Shown here: positions 53,663 through 64,000 of the stretch, piece by piece | Numbering within the stretch: the stretch's first letter is position 1 | Layout: the number at the start of each line of letters is the position of its first letter | Assembly (NCBI GenBank): GCA_031841125.1 | Contig: CM063114.1 | Location: forward strand, 26,357,266-26,421,265 | Source of the DNA: Acanthococcus lagerstroemiae | Lineage: Eukaryota; Arthropoda; Insecta; Hemiptera; Eriococcidae | DNA length: 64,000 bases | Direction: 5' to 3' | Translations under genes and position numbers: made by a program | The notes under the pieces: model-generated | Database searches by the model: none | Told to the model about the DNA's origin: nothing | Seen by the model: only the letters and a program-made list of their open reading frames with translations

Positions 53663-54515
53663 AGTGTCCATGTGCGAGTGTGAGTGAACTTGGTAATATT
53701 CTGTTTTTAGGGTGTGCCAATTTTTTGTTTCTGTTGTTCATAGCGCTTTCGGCGGTTACGCCATAATTAACAAATTAATACCATAAAGAAGTACTGACAC
53801 TGAACCAACGACCGCAAAAACAGACAAATACGCAGGAGCAGTAACATTCACGGGGACACACACATACAAAATACAGAAAATCTTCAATCAATACAACATG
53901 AAACACGGGATTAGGAACAGACCACCCCTGATCAAACTAATAAGCAATGACAAAGCAGAAACAAAGGGCATGAACAACAGCAATGGAGTATACAGACTGG
54001 ACTGCGAACACTGTGACATGACATATGTATAGGAGAAACCGGCAGCAAGTTCACAACTGGTATAAAGGAGCATGGAAAATTACAGAAGCTAAGGGATGAC
54101 AAATCACTTTTTGGAAAACACTGCAACGACCAGGGACACAACAACCACAAATTGACAGAAGAATACAAAATCCTACACATAGAAAGCCACACAAGGAAAA
54201 GGAAATTGAAAGAACAATTAGAGATAATAAAGGCCAAAGCAAAACAACCTATAATAAACACTACAAGTGAGGTCCAAAGCGGGAACCTATAAATTAATGA
54301 CATAACACTCCCTGCTGATTGGACAGGCTACACTACCACAGACAACCAATAGGAAGACACACCAATAGGTTTACCATACAGTAGCATCCATTACTATAAA
54401 TACAGGACCAACATGAAGAAATGTAGGGAACTCCACTAAAGATGGCGTAACATCTGAAAGCGCTATGGACAACAGAAACAAAAAAGTGAATTGGCGCACC
54501 CTAAAAACAGAATAC
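53663..54515 (+). mobile_element. Penelope-like element, truncated, with inverted terminal hairpin sequences
   Basis: 853 bp flanked by TGACATCTT (53654-53662) and TGACATCTC (54516-54524). It starts AGTGTCCATGTG, like the insertion at 12381. The sequences 53698-53762 and 54451-54515 are an imperfect inverted repeat (AGGGTGYGCCAATT..TTTGTTTCTGTTG..ATAGCGCTTTC) that matches the arms of the 12.4-kb hairpin. Between them lies the C-terminal end of the element's ORF with a GIY-YIG endonuclease. The reverse transcriptase is missing, as expected of a 5'-truncated retroelement. Variable-length target duplication and terminal repeats fit Penelope-like elements. Confidence 0.85.
53787..54292 (+). pseudogene. 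Penelope-like ORF, C-terminal part with GIY-YIG endonuclease (frameshifted)
   Basis: GIY-YIG endonuclease of Penelope-like elements nicks target DNA to prime reverse transcription. The first frame reads TDKYAGAVTFTGTHTYKIQK then NMKHGIRNRPPLIKL, the connector downstream of the reverse transcriptase, and GVYRLDCEHCDMTYV, the start of the domain (GVY for GIY, with the CxxC finger typical of these elements). At about 54027-54034 a stop and frame change interrupt it. The next frame continues ETGSKFTTGIKEHGKL, then FGKHCNDQGHNNHKL, EEYKILHIES and EQLEIIKAKAKQP to TAA at 54292. The catalytic Arg usually in the TGR motif appears as Ser here. Non-functional. Confidence 0.85.
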
Positions 54516-54654
54516 TGACATCTCATAGAACATTTGCTCCATTTTGTGATTCTCAGGGAAATATCAAGATATTTGTTTGTATACGCATAGGTATTACTTG
54601 CTCATCTTCAACAGTCCTTTTACTTCATGCCAGGACGTCGTGAATGCCTGATTT

Positions 54655-54805
54655 TCAGTCCCGCAGAATCCAGATAGATTAGCCGGGGTAGTTTGCCATT
54701 GCTCGTTGAGTTAAAGTGTTCCTTCTCTATGCCGAAGCTAAATGCATACAATGAATCAATCGGTACTGGCCACATGTCTCACAAAGTTGTGTAAAGGGAT
54801 AGAAT
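54655..54805 (+). repeat. Single diverged monomer of the 19.34-kb tandem repeat
   Basis: It shares GGGGTAGTTTGCCATTGCTC, GTTGAGTTAAAGTGTT, CCTTCTCTATGCCGAAGC, GCATACAATGAATCA and CACATGTCTCACAAAGTTGTGT with the units at 19344-19830, in the same order and orientation. One unit only. Confidence 0.7.
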
Positions 54806-57180
54806 AGGGTCGTTCATTCGCGAAGTACTTCATTTCAATGAATGGATGAACTACTTCACTGATTTAGAGAATGAAGTAGTTCAGTCAAGATTGAACATCG
54901 CTTCTGAATCCGTAATCGTGATATCATGATATGATGTAGGGTGTCCTTCTTGGTTCTTCGCACTTCTTTCTATGAAAACTGTAAGTTGTGCACTTCAGAA
55001 TTAAAATCAAATTTTATGACTAGAAGTGTAAAACTGGTGGAGCCTCTGCCATATAAAACGAAAGCAATTCAGTTAGATAAATCTTCGTTACTCTTTCAAT
55101 GTTCTATCCACTCATGATCTTGAGAAAAAGAAATTGAAGTAAAAATTAGTAATCGGACTCGCAGTGAAAGACGATTAAAAGGCCGTGTCAGGGTGCAAAA
55201 AGCTTTGGTCGTAATTACAAGTCTTTCTATGTTCACTCCATTGCTGTCTACGGTCAGATTCGCTAATCGTCGATTTTCAGCATGCAGTACTACTCTAAAC
55301 CCGACCAAGTGACCTGACGGGAGTTTCGAAGCCGAAGACGAGCTAGTGGCGCCAAAATAGAGGATCTTCACAGCTGTACGGTCTTCGTCTGACACGGCCA
55401 TCAATAACGGGGTAATAATTTTTTGCCAGCCGTAGACATTACACGCGACTGAATAACGAATTGGCAAACGTTACAAATTGTTCGCGACCGATGACGATAA
55501 AACTCCGCGTAATGGTTGTTAAAATGTCTGGAGAGATATTCATTATCGATTAACTTCCACTTAATCTCGTGCAGTCAGCTTACGCTGGTACAGACGCTCG
55601 AATCGAGTTCCCGGCGAAAAAGTTCAGGGTGTTTCACGTTGCTTGCGCCGCTTTCGGCCGGCATCACCGTCACTGGTCGAATTTCGGGAAACCGGTGGGC
55701 AGAGTAAGTGCTTTGTGAAAGACAGCCCAGATAACTTCGGTGTACAAAACTTCAAACGAAGAGACTGCCTGATGCCTGTCCCAATACTGAAGGAGTTCTG
55801 GTCTGCTAAATGCGCACACAAATCAATTTACAAATGTCCGATACACCGATGAAGCCGGGGTTTTTGAATAGGGAGTGCGATTAAGGAGATTTGCGTCTAA
55901 TCTCCCCATTCCATGGAGAAAGCTGCATCAGCACTTTGTAGCACGCCTTAGCTCAAATTAGTGTACTCACCCGATGTCCAAGGACGTGCTGAGTAGGCAG
56001 AGATATTGGAAGCGGGGGGGGGGGTTACAGACGTTTCATCGTAGCTTAGAAAATTCGGCCTCAGTAGGTAGGCAAAGTAAAGGATCCTTATAATATTTCA
56101 AAATATTTCATCATTTGGAGAATGTCAATACAAATTGGCTACAAATTTCAAACTTTTTTCTGTTTTTTCTTCTCTTGTCAAAATACCAAGATGGAGTCTT
56201 TCTCTCTTTCAAAGAATGACCGTTATTAACATTCGACCTCTTTCATCTTTTTCTTCTTTTCGTTTCCTTTCTTCAATTTATTTTTTGTTTTGTGCAAGAT
56301 TACATATTTATCTCAACATTTTTCAATTCTAAAAATTGACATTTGGTTTTGAAATGTTTGAATATCCCCTCCCCCATCTCTTGACTTTAGTTGTAGCAGT
56401 ACTTTCGAAAATCTGAACCTGTACTCATCAGACTTTCGAAGACATGCGGAAGACATAAGTGGGCCGACCTTCTCTAGACTTTTTGCGGGAGCTGGTTCAG
56501 TTGGATCTAGATAGGTGGAATCAGGGGTCATTGTCATCAGCCGATAAGTTGGCAAAAAAAAAAACTGTCGTTGTCAATATAAGACAAAGATAAATGTCAG
56601 ATATCAAAACTGTAGCCCCCATCCACTCGAGAAAAGCAGTCGTCAAAATCAGGTGCAGAGATTAGAAATGTACCGTCCGAGTTTTTCTTTGGAGGAGGGG
56701 GGGGGGTTGAAATGAAAAACCATAGAACTTTTATTTTTCTAGAATTTGCTGCCTGCTTCTACAAGTTCCCGAATCCTACTTTCCGAGCAATATTTGAGGG
56801 GACCCCTCCCCGTGGACCATTGCGTCGTTATACGGCTCTGGTGGAGGTAAAGTGAGTACTGATATTCCTAGGGGAACTCAGACATCACAGAATCTTCGCA
56901 AAAAAAAAAAAAAAAAAAGAAGTAAAATAGCACTTTGGGTACAAATCAGATTTTCTGACAAAGCTTCAAAAGGTTCAGGGTGAAAAGTTTAAGCTCTCTC
57001 AAGATTCTCTCAATTCCACACTAGCAGTGCATCACATACTTCTATTCTATATATTATTTAAAAAAAATAAATTAAAAAAATGAAAATTACAAACATTTAT
57101 AAAGTTATCATATTACAGGACCTCCTTCCACACCACATTTGCAGTTTTATAGCTTCCAGGTTGTACTTGGATTTTTGAAT
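54806..57180. other. No gene recognised
   Basis: 55.1-55.85 kb is CpG-richer and has open frames on both strands (longest 123 codons, minus, 55096-55467) without a recognised domain. G runs lie near 56015 and 56697 and a 19-base A run near 56900. No paired ends were found around the G runs. Confidence 0.4.
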
Positions 57181-57182
57181 TA

Positions 57183-57503
57183 TCAAACGAAGAAAAATGT
57201 ACCAAGCCCATCCTGAGTCACACACACTTTACACATCACACTACCAGAACTCGGCACCTCCTCAACAGGGATTCGTCGATTGTTGGTGGTTTCAGGACCA
57301 CACGTCGCAGGAAAATCCTCCTCCACACAGAGTCGTTGACTGTTGGCAGTTTCAGGGCCACACGTCACAGAAACATCCTCCTCCGCACAGGGTCGCCGTT
57401 TTTTGGTGGCTGAAAGGCCACACATCATATCAGAATTTTCACTATCCATCTTTCGTTTCTCACTTATTCGTTTAGCTCGCTTTGTTTTTCTACCAAGACC
57501 CAT
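57183..57503 (-). CDS. Unidentified small protein with three 20-residue repeats
   Basis: ATG at 57503 opens a 106-codon frame. The N-terminus is strongly basic (MGLGRKTKRAKRISEKRKM) and could be a nuclear localisation signal. Three units follow, each starting with Cys: CGLSATKKRRPCAEEDVSVT, CGPETANSQRLCVEEDFPAT and CGPETTNNRRIPVEEVPSSG, matching 60-base DNA repeats. The frame ends at 57183, but a possible donor (AAAG|TGTGTG region near 57215) leaves room for splicing. Upstream on the same strand are a TATA box and CCAAT boxes, so transcription is plausible. No family was recognised. It could be the first exon of an unknown gene, or a TE accessory ORF. The start is chosen at this ATG because it lies about 115 bases downstream of the TATA box. 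Confidence 0.45.
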   Translation of the reverse strand: MGLGRKTKRAKRISEKRKMDSENSDMMCGLSATKKRRPCAEEDVSVTCGPETANSQRLCVEEDFPATCGPETTNNRRIPVEEVPSSGSVMCKVCVTQDGLGTFFFV

Positions 57504-57611
57504 CTTAAAATGCAAAAAATATACTAACACAAATTATAAATCAAAAGAAAAAATATTAAGAAGTCAGTCAGAAGCACAGTCGGATAACCACTAATTGAAA
57601 AGCTGATGAGG

Positions 57612-57670
57612 AGTACTTTATATAAGCATGGTGTCCTCATTTGATTGGCTATTGCTGAAAGCCAATCACA
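57612..57670 (-). promoter_or_regulatory. Candidate CCAAT/TATA promoter for the 57.2-kb ORF
   Basis: On the minus strand TTATATAAAG lies at 57616-57625. A CCAAT box lies at 57644-57648, within GCCAATCAAATG, and reverse-oriented ones (plus-strand CCAAT) at 57662-57666 and 57735-57739. The CCAAT-containing block is partly duplicated at 57720-57773 (GCTGAAAGCCAATCA, ..TATTTTATYTGTGTATGGAA). Spacing from TATA to the ORF's ATG is about 115 bases. The arrangement is the classical one, but transcription is not shown. Confidence 0.45.
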
Positions 57671-57771
57671 ATCAGAATGTAGTATTTTATTTGTGTATGG
57701 AAATGTGGTTTTATATGGTTGGATAATGCTGAAAGCCAATCAGAATGCTGTATTTTATCTGTGTATGGAAC

Positions 57772-58015
57772 GGATTTGAGTGATCAAAAGAGTATATGAG
57801 AGAGGTTGCTTCTCTGAGTGTTCTTAGACTAAGATGAACTTTGTAAGTCAAGTAGTTCGTGAGTAATGGACAAATGAGTGGAAGAAATGTGTGTGAGTAG
57901 TGAGGTTGAGTTGGTTGCTACCTCATAACTCTCCTCAGACTAAACGGATTTGAGTGATCAAAAAAGATTCATAAAGAGCTTGATTTACCGAGTGTTTTAA
58001 GACCTGAACCAGCAT
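57772..58015. repeat. Direct duplication of a ~65-bp segment
   Basis: The phrases AACGGATTTGAGTGATCAAAA, then AGAG and GAGTGTT.TTAGAC, occur at 57770-57830 and again at 57950-58003. Spacing is about 180 bases. They lie upstream of the candidate promoter on its strand. Confidence 0.6.
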
Positions 58016-58399
58016 TGTGCGATAATTAGGGCCTGAGATATAGGTGTTGAACTTCATAGAACCCAGTTTTTCAAACATATTTTAAATATTACTGGTACAT
58101 AGATTTGTATTAAACTTCAATTGTATTTCCTTTTTTTCCCTGTTTTTTTTGTTTCTTTCTTGATTCATTCTTTTTACTCTTTTTTTTTCATATTTCTTCT
58201 GGTTTTATTTATCCAGTCAACATTTTTCTAGTTTCGGAAAAACTGGCATTCATTGTTCGTGAAAATTAGAATCCTACTTTTTCCTTAAAAAGCTAAACCA
58301 AAATAAAATCGGCGTCTTAGAACGTCCTATCCCTAATGAACATTCACTCGAGTTTCAGAGAGGCACATGTAACCGTAATGCGCAGGGGAGGGGGTGTTA

Positions 58400-58700
58400 T
58401 TGTTCACAGATATTTCACATTGCTTACCGAAATGGGTCTCAAATTAGCAAAATCAAGAATCAGTTACAGTTTTTGTAGATGTCAAACTTATAAGCATTGC
58501 AAATTAATCGGCTGCAGAGTGCAGCCGCGCAGCTAAGATCAAGATCAATGAGCACATAGCTAGAAGGAAAATAATAATTTCCGTGGAAATGTGGACCACT
58601 GAACTGAAACCATAAAAAGCTAAATCATATTGATTGGCTTCACGCAATACGCACATCAACTGAACTGAACTGGAGGATGGGAGGGCCAGCCAATAGACAT
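58400..58700 (-). repeat. Reversed copy of repeat D
   Basis: The reverse complement matches 47285-47560: GGCCCTCCCATC..CAGTTCAGTT..GTGGTCCACATTTCCA..TTGATCTTGATCTT..GCTGCAGTC. A fragment of the same family with GCGAAAACTGTTACGCT and a C tract lies at about 59140-59240. Confidence 0.7.
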
Positions 58701-59244
58701 ATCACTCTCAAAAACAACAGCCCACCAATTTTTGTATTCTTTTGACTGATGTTGAAAATTTTTCATTAATCAAAGCAAAAATAGAAGAAAAAGTTGGAGA
58801 CTTTTTGTTTTTGCTGACTTAGAGTCCAAAATGTCGACTGAATGGTTGTATTTTCTGAAAAGTTCAGACTCCGAAGATTCGGGAGGGGGGGATCACATTG
58901 CTCGCATTTTTCCTCCCTACACCCCTGCTCCTCATCCTTCTAATAAGACCCAACATTTTACATAATTATTATTTAATATTTTTGATTGAATGTCAGTCAC
59001 AAAAAATGGGTCGTATTCAGAGTGGGTGCTCCCATGCCTCTAGTGTAGAGCTGTCACCAGATATGATATCAGCAGAGTCACCAGAAAGGAGCTGTACCCT
59101 TGGCCTGTTGTTTTTATAGTCCTCAAGCTATCGACTTTTTGCTAGCGAAAACTGTTACGCTGAAAAACCGTAACCCCCCCCCCCCCCGACACAAATTCAG
59201 TGATTGACATTTCTATGGAAATTTATTTTCTAGAATTTTATATG

Positions 59245-62200
59245 CTTTTACTCTAATGGGTACAGTGTATTGTAGCCAGCCAAAAGCCGAAAGCTGAAAG
59301 CCGTGTTCAGCTAAATTTTCCATTGAACAGCCAAAAGTCAGCTTTTTATAATCCAGAGAAAATGTATAGTAATAGCTAGAAGCCGAAAGCTGTGTTAAGC
59401 CGTATATTTTCTCAAGGTCAAAAGCTTAAGCCAAATGCCGAAGCTAAATTTTTCGGCTGGTAATACACTGACTGGGTACCCACAGGGGACAGGAATTCTG
59501 AATTCGGCCCTGGTTATCAGAATCAAAACTTCCCCTCCCCCTCATCTAATAAGTAGCTTTCTGGTACCTCCGGTCATTTTTGTAATTTGCTTTTTGAATC
59601 TGGAAATCAATTTAAATAATTCTCCAGGAACGGTTAATTTAATGATCAACAGACTCTATTTGATGTGGGGCCTGCATAAAGAAATTTTCCAAGGGGTCGG
59701 GATAAATAGACTTAAAATCTGGAAAACTCCTTCTCGCGGATGAACTCTCTTAATTTTCCCGATTTTCCAGTGTAAATTGACTTTCCCTTGGCTAGGAAAA
59801 AAAAATTGAAAAAACACAAAAAAACAATATTGTATTCTTAGCTTTTCAGATTGATTCGCGAAATTCCCCGATTTTTCAGTGCTATTTTTCAACGGAGGAT
59901 ATCACATCCCACCCCCTGCCCCCATCCCCTAAACATTTCCAGCGGTTATATCTGCGTTGACAGTTGTCTTCGCGTTCTCGTCTTTTCTGAATTGATTTCA
60001 TTCCGCGAGCTTCTCGCGTTCGACTTCCGCTTTCGGTTGCTAAAATAAATAAAAAATCCTCGAAAGGAAATAAAGAAAAACAAAAAGAAAAAAAAAAGGA
60101 TAATTCGGAAATAAATTCCTCGGTACTCGGGAAGAGAGCCGTTCTTAGCGTTGGCAACACTGTGCGTGTGGAAAAAGGCAACCATAATGGTATATGTGTG
60201 AAGACGGCCGCAGACAAGAGGAACCATTATGAAAACGTTGACAGTTTGACGGATTATGCCGGCGGATTCAGGCAAATCAGAATGCGAGGCGTTCTTCGCG
60301 CGCCCCGGACTCCTCCCTAATGTGGCCAGATCAAATAATTCGATAAAAAGTGAATTCGTATGCCATCTGTGTGATTTATTTCGAACTATCGACTCGATCG
60401 ATTAGTGGCAGTATAAATTCGTCTGCAATTTTGGTTTTGATTTTTCGGCACCCGGATTGTCGCAGCACCGCAGGACTCTTCAGTTTGGGGTCGACCAAGT
60501 CGAGTCACCGTGATGGCAAAGTAATTTGAATCCGAGGATGATTTGAAAAATGGTGTAGGAAGTAAGGGTAATAAATTGAAGATCCAAGTGCATGCCAGGT
60601 AGCACACGTAGATGAATAATAATGTTGATTCCGATCGAATTCAACTCATATGGGGAGGCCTGGAGGACAGATTAGCAAGGTGGCCAACTGACAACTCCGT
60701 AAAATAATCCGAAGTAGAAAAAAACAGCTCGATGTAGAATTCACAGGTACGTGCGAGATAATGTAAAAAGAGAATGTCGAAATCCGGAAAGAGGAGCACG
60801 AACGCGAGGTACTCCGTATTTAGTTTACTGCCCTCGGTCCGTATTCTGTCAATCAACATTTCAAACTGCTGCATGCAGATGGAGCCACGTGAATCGTCTC
60901 AGCACCGTCACAGAAATCGCATTATACGTTTAATGGATCCTTGGAGGACCGGTAACATTGCATAATTATGTAATGTCACGTCCGATGAATGATGTAAATA
61001 TTTTTTCAAACTCAAGTACATCATTGATGTACCAAATTATCTAGAATTATTTATTCAGATCTATTTAGACCGAAGACGGACCACGACGGGGGCAAGGCGC
61101 TCTCCCAGTACGTTGGAGTATGTTCAGAGTCGGTAAATTTTCAGTTGGAGTTCGCAAAATTGAAGACTGAGTAAAGCAGCACAGAGGCAAATCCAGGAGG
61201 CAGTCTTGGTAGGGGCAGTTAAAAATAAGTTAAATTGCCTCAAATATTTGAACCATTTATGGCCTCTTGAACCCTTTCTTTTTGTTTTTTGATCTCGCGA
61301 GGGGCCGAGACCCTGCCCGGCGGCCAGTCCGGAACTTTTTCTGGTGGCTCCTTTTCTATTCCTCGAAAAACATAATTGTATGTAAGGGAAACTACTGTAC
61401 GTTTTACTATCCGGATCGAAATGTATGATATGTTTCGGTGTGTAAGTAAATTTAATCAGCTTGAGATTGAGAAATCCGTCAAAGGATCAACGTTTGACAC
61501 CAGGTGTCAAGTGTTGTTTCTTTGTACCTTTTTAGGGTCGACTACTAGTAACCAAGCCCCTATTGCAATCGAAATTTCCATTTTTTTTTCCTGTTCCAGT
61601 ATGATCTTTGATCTCAGGATCAGTTTTACAGCCATATAAAACAACCTAGTGTTCTTATCAGCGAAATACTCCTTGATCTTGATGTCCTTATCAACGAAAT
61701 AGGGGCTTACATTGTTCAGCGAGCGTTGTTACGTTTTATATTTTGGATTTTACTTTATGACGGAATTATGTCCTCGAAGAGGTAAAAGATATGCTTGTCT
61801 ATGATGAGGAGCGAGATGCGAGAATCTTCAGCTGCCAGTATAGTATTCCAGTGTTCAATGTTGGTGTTTAGTATTGTCCTTCAAGCATACAGTAATATGG
61901 TCGAAGTTTTATGTTCATAGCCAGTTACCAGTTAGTAGCGAGAAGCGAACAATTATTGATGTAGCATGTAAAGATGTTATCAGTAAATCAGTATGTTGAA
62001 GTGAACATTGTTTGTACCGATGTCTTTGCATCCTGTAAACCTATGAGCGTGTAATATTATGTAAATGGTGGACAGGCTGAGAATAATAATAATATAATAC
62101 TATGCGTATGTGCGTGTATGTAACTCCGGGGGAGATAGGCCAGGGGGTATAATATGAAATACTTTAATACTTCCGAGTGCGGTGTAGAGGAGGAACCGAC

Positions 62201-63420
62201 CTAACGCTAATGAGGACAAGTCCTGAAGAAATGACACCAAGAGTACGGAGACTATATAGTATATTAAAATAATTCTACAAGAGACTGCCTTAATCTAGGA
62301 TAGTCAGGTGGTCACATGCGACGTAGGTGGACTCTGGCTTCATATGGCGGTCACTATTTACCTGTAATTCAGAAGAAGAAGACACGGCTGAGTATTTAGG
62401 TCCCTAACTAACTCATGTACCACTAACATAATTTAAGAGTGAGGCTGGACGAATCCAGGATTGCCTGTCCCCGATCCAGCTTACCGCCAGACCAACGGTG
62501 GGGAATCATTTGATGTTTTTCGGGTCGGCTAGGAGTAGTGTTGGTGTTTTATCTGTTGATCAATTGCTCTTCAGAAATTAGAAATCGGATAAAATCTTTG
62601 ACCAGATGATCGAAGTGCGAATGTTGCGGAGCCTGCAGCTTCGCAGTCTGAAGCCTTTTGAACTTACCATGTGCTGTTAGAGTGTGTTTAGTGTCACCTC
62701 AATTACCTTACATCATCTATCAGCTCCTATATTCCGGAACAAAAGACCTTAAAACATGATTACCAATAGGTCTTTTTTTCCTGATATCTTTTCCAACTAC
62801 CGCCAATAAGAGATACGCTAGTTTCTAATTTTTCAGTCGAGAGCCGACTCTCTTCCAGCAGCTAGCTGCTTGTTTAAAATCCCTGTGGGTGAACACTGGC
62901 TGAACTTTGACAACTGAGAAAAGTGAAAGTAAAAGGTTGACATTTATTATTAATCGCGATTTCGAAGTGTAGTACAGGGGGGGGGTGCAAGGTTTAAAAA
63001 AAGTAGACCAACATTTGGCACTTTACTATATTTTTTCACGCTGACTGTGGGCCTCAATGAACAAAATGCGCAAAAATGTGCACTTTTTACGTCATTAACC
63101 TTGAAAATGAACTTCTTGCAAAACTTCTGATAGGAACACTATAGACCCGAGTATGCTAAGCCGCAATTTTTTCCTTACTTTTTCCGTCGGTTAGCGATCG
63201 CGTCACAGGCGATGGTAGAGGCTGTCCGCGACAAGGTCTGCGGTTGCACGGTGGATGAAAATATGAAAATCGCGTTTTTAGTGTTCTACTTTTGATAGGT
63301 ACACGGTCGCCACCCTAATGAGGACGATCTTCATGTCCGAATCGAGTTTTTTGATCGTACCCGAGTTCTAGGAATTTTCAAAGCAAAATCGCAGCTCTTT
63401 GTTCAGAAAATTTTGTCAGG
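59245..63420. other. No gene recognised
   Basis: 59.27-59.46 kb has GCCGAAAGCTGAAAGCC-type simple repeats. 60.0-60.95 kb is CpG-richer and unique-looking, with short ORFs only. 61.15-61.35 kb contains CAGAGGCAAATCCAGGAGG and GCGAGGGGCCGAGACCC, reminiscent of a CAG-ended repeat, but no right end was found. 61.4-63.4 kb shows no domains. A G run of nine lies near 62979. Confidence 0.4.
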
Positions 63421-63429
63421 GTAGTCACA

Positions 63430-63565
63430 TTCTAGAAAACAAGGAAGAGTGAGGAAATTTTGTCAGTCTGGAAAAGTCAGAGGAAATGGCTGGCTGACTG
63501 GATGGCTGTCTGGCTGACTCTTGACTAACTCTTGACTGACTCTGGCTGACTCTGGCTTCCGACTT
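63430..63565 (+). repeat. GGCTGACT minisatellite
   Basis: About ten imperfect 8-12-base units of GGCTGACT / TTGACTGACTCT between 63487 and 63558. Similar CTGACTG words occur near 16000 and 49810-49920. The ORFs at 63564-63855 on both strands show no domain. Confidence 0.6.
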
Positions 63566-63926
63566 GCAACGCTCCTTGTATCAGCCTGAGAGCATTACGT
63601 TCCTTATATTAGCCTTCGAGTATTACGCTCCGCCAGTGCATCAGTTTGCAGACGCGTCTGCAACCACGGCAGAGCATTTTCATGTCTTTCCGCTTCTCGG
63701 ATTCCGCCCACATCAGAATGTCGACGGTCGCTTCGCTTTTTATTTTTTTGGCGGTACGGTCGTTGCTGGTCGACATTCTCCACTCTGGGATACAGATCCC
63801 AGTTGATGACTGGCAGGCCACGACGAAGTAGCCACAGGACTGACCGCTCATGCATCGCGAGGTCTATCGGGGCAAAGTCCTCGTCTGGAAAAGCAAGAAC
63901 TGAATTCCGAAGTCCTTCTTCCCTTC

Positions 63927-64000
63927 CAGGGACGTACCGAAGATTTCTTTCTGGGGGGGGGGGGGGGGTAAAATTGTGAAAGTCCCAACTGACTCAACTA
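63927..64000 (+). mobile_element. hAT-type MITE, family A, copy 5 (cut by window end)
   Basis: It begins CAGGGACGTACCGAAGATTT, followed by a G tract and GTGAAAGTCCCAACTGACTC, in the orientation of the copy at 32723. The right end and target duplication lie beyond the window. Confidence 0.8.

Noticed and set aside
56656..56840. CAG-ended MITE around a G tract
   Set aside because: The end similarity is short and the flanking 8-mers ATCAGGTG and GTGGAGGT differ.
1..64000. tRNA or rRNA genes, CRISPR arrays, bacterial operons, LTR retrotransposons or viral genes
   Set aside because: No cloverleaf with A and B boxes, no rRNA-like core, no regularly spaced short repeats, no paired long direct terminal repeats and no recognisable viral domain were seen by eye.

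Overview
This window looks like repeat-rich, non-coding nuclear DNA from an animal, most likely an arthropod and probably an insect. No bacterial-style operons, ribosome binding sites, rRNA, tRNA or CRISPR arrays were seen. The evidence for an insect is the set of mobile elements: mariner, pogo/Tigger, many hAT elements, a Penelope-like element, and a decayed Cys-rich TE protein gene of a kind common in insect genomes. CpG-rich unique stretches alternate with AT-rich, C/G-tract-rich repeat DNA, which would fit a hymenopteran, but this cannot be settled from the sequence alone. I could not identify an intact host protein-coding gene. The window may be intergenic or lie in one large intron.

Layout. 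0-11 kb: CpG-rich start with two weak exon-like donors, an AT-rich degenerate repeat field with a small insertion, and a nested foldback cluster at 5.0-5.9 kb. 11-24 kb: two copies of a hAT-type miniature element (family A), a Penelope-derived 62-bp perfect hairpin with a 13-bp target duplication, two tandem arrays, a family B hAT MITE, a mariner 3' relic, a duplicated ORF-like segment and a 31-bp perfect hairpin. 25.6-27.8 kb: a defective hAT element that keeps a C-terminal dimerisation-domain ORF. 29.3-33.5 kb: a nest of mariner relics, a foldback with a minisatellite spacer, and a 3.16-kb hAT-type insertion proved by an 8-bp duplication.

35.8-39.2 kb holds a nearly complete pogo-type transposon. 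Its transposase reads as four exons on the minus strand with two in-frame stops. 39.6-40.6 kb is an internally deleted Tigger-like element with exact TIRs and TA duplications. 41-44.9 kb is a decayed Cys-rich TE gene on the minus strand, split by a hAT MITE. Its upstream 2.1 kb is an inverted copy of sequence at 30.2-32.3 kb. 47.3-49.8 kb is a dispersed repeat field invaded by one hAT element, which itself carries a repeat invaded by another hAT MITE. 50.4-54.5 kb has a second family B MITE, a tandem array, a hAT element with an N-terminal transposase relic, and a Penelope-like element encoding a frameshifted GIY-YIG endonuclease. 57.2-57.8 kb has the only gene-like unit not clearly TE-derived: a short ORF with CCAAT and TATA boxes. 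58-64 kb is mostly featureless apart from repeats and a partial family A MITE at the edge.

The genes do not form a pathway. They record successive transposition, and the 8-bp, TA and longer target duplications allow insertion order to be read.
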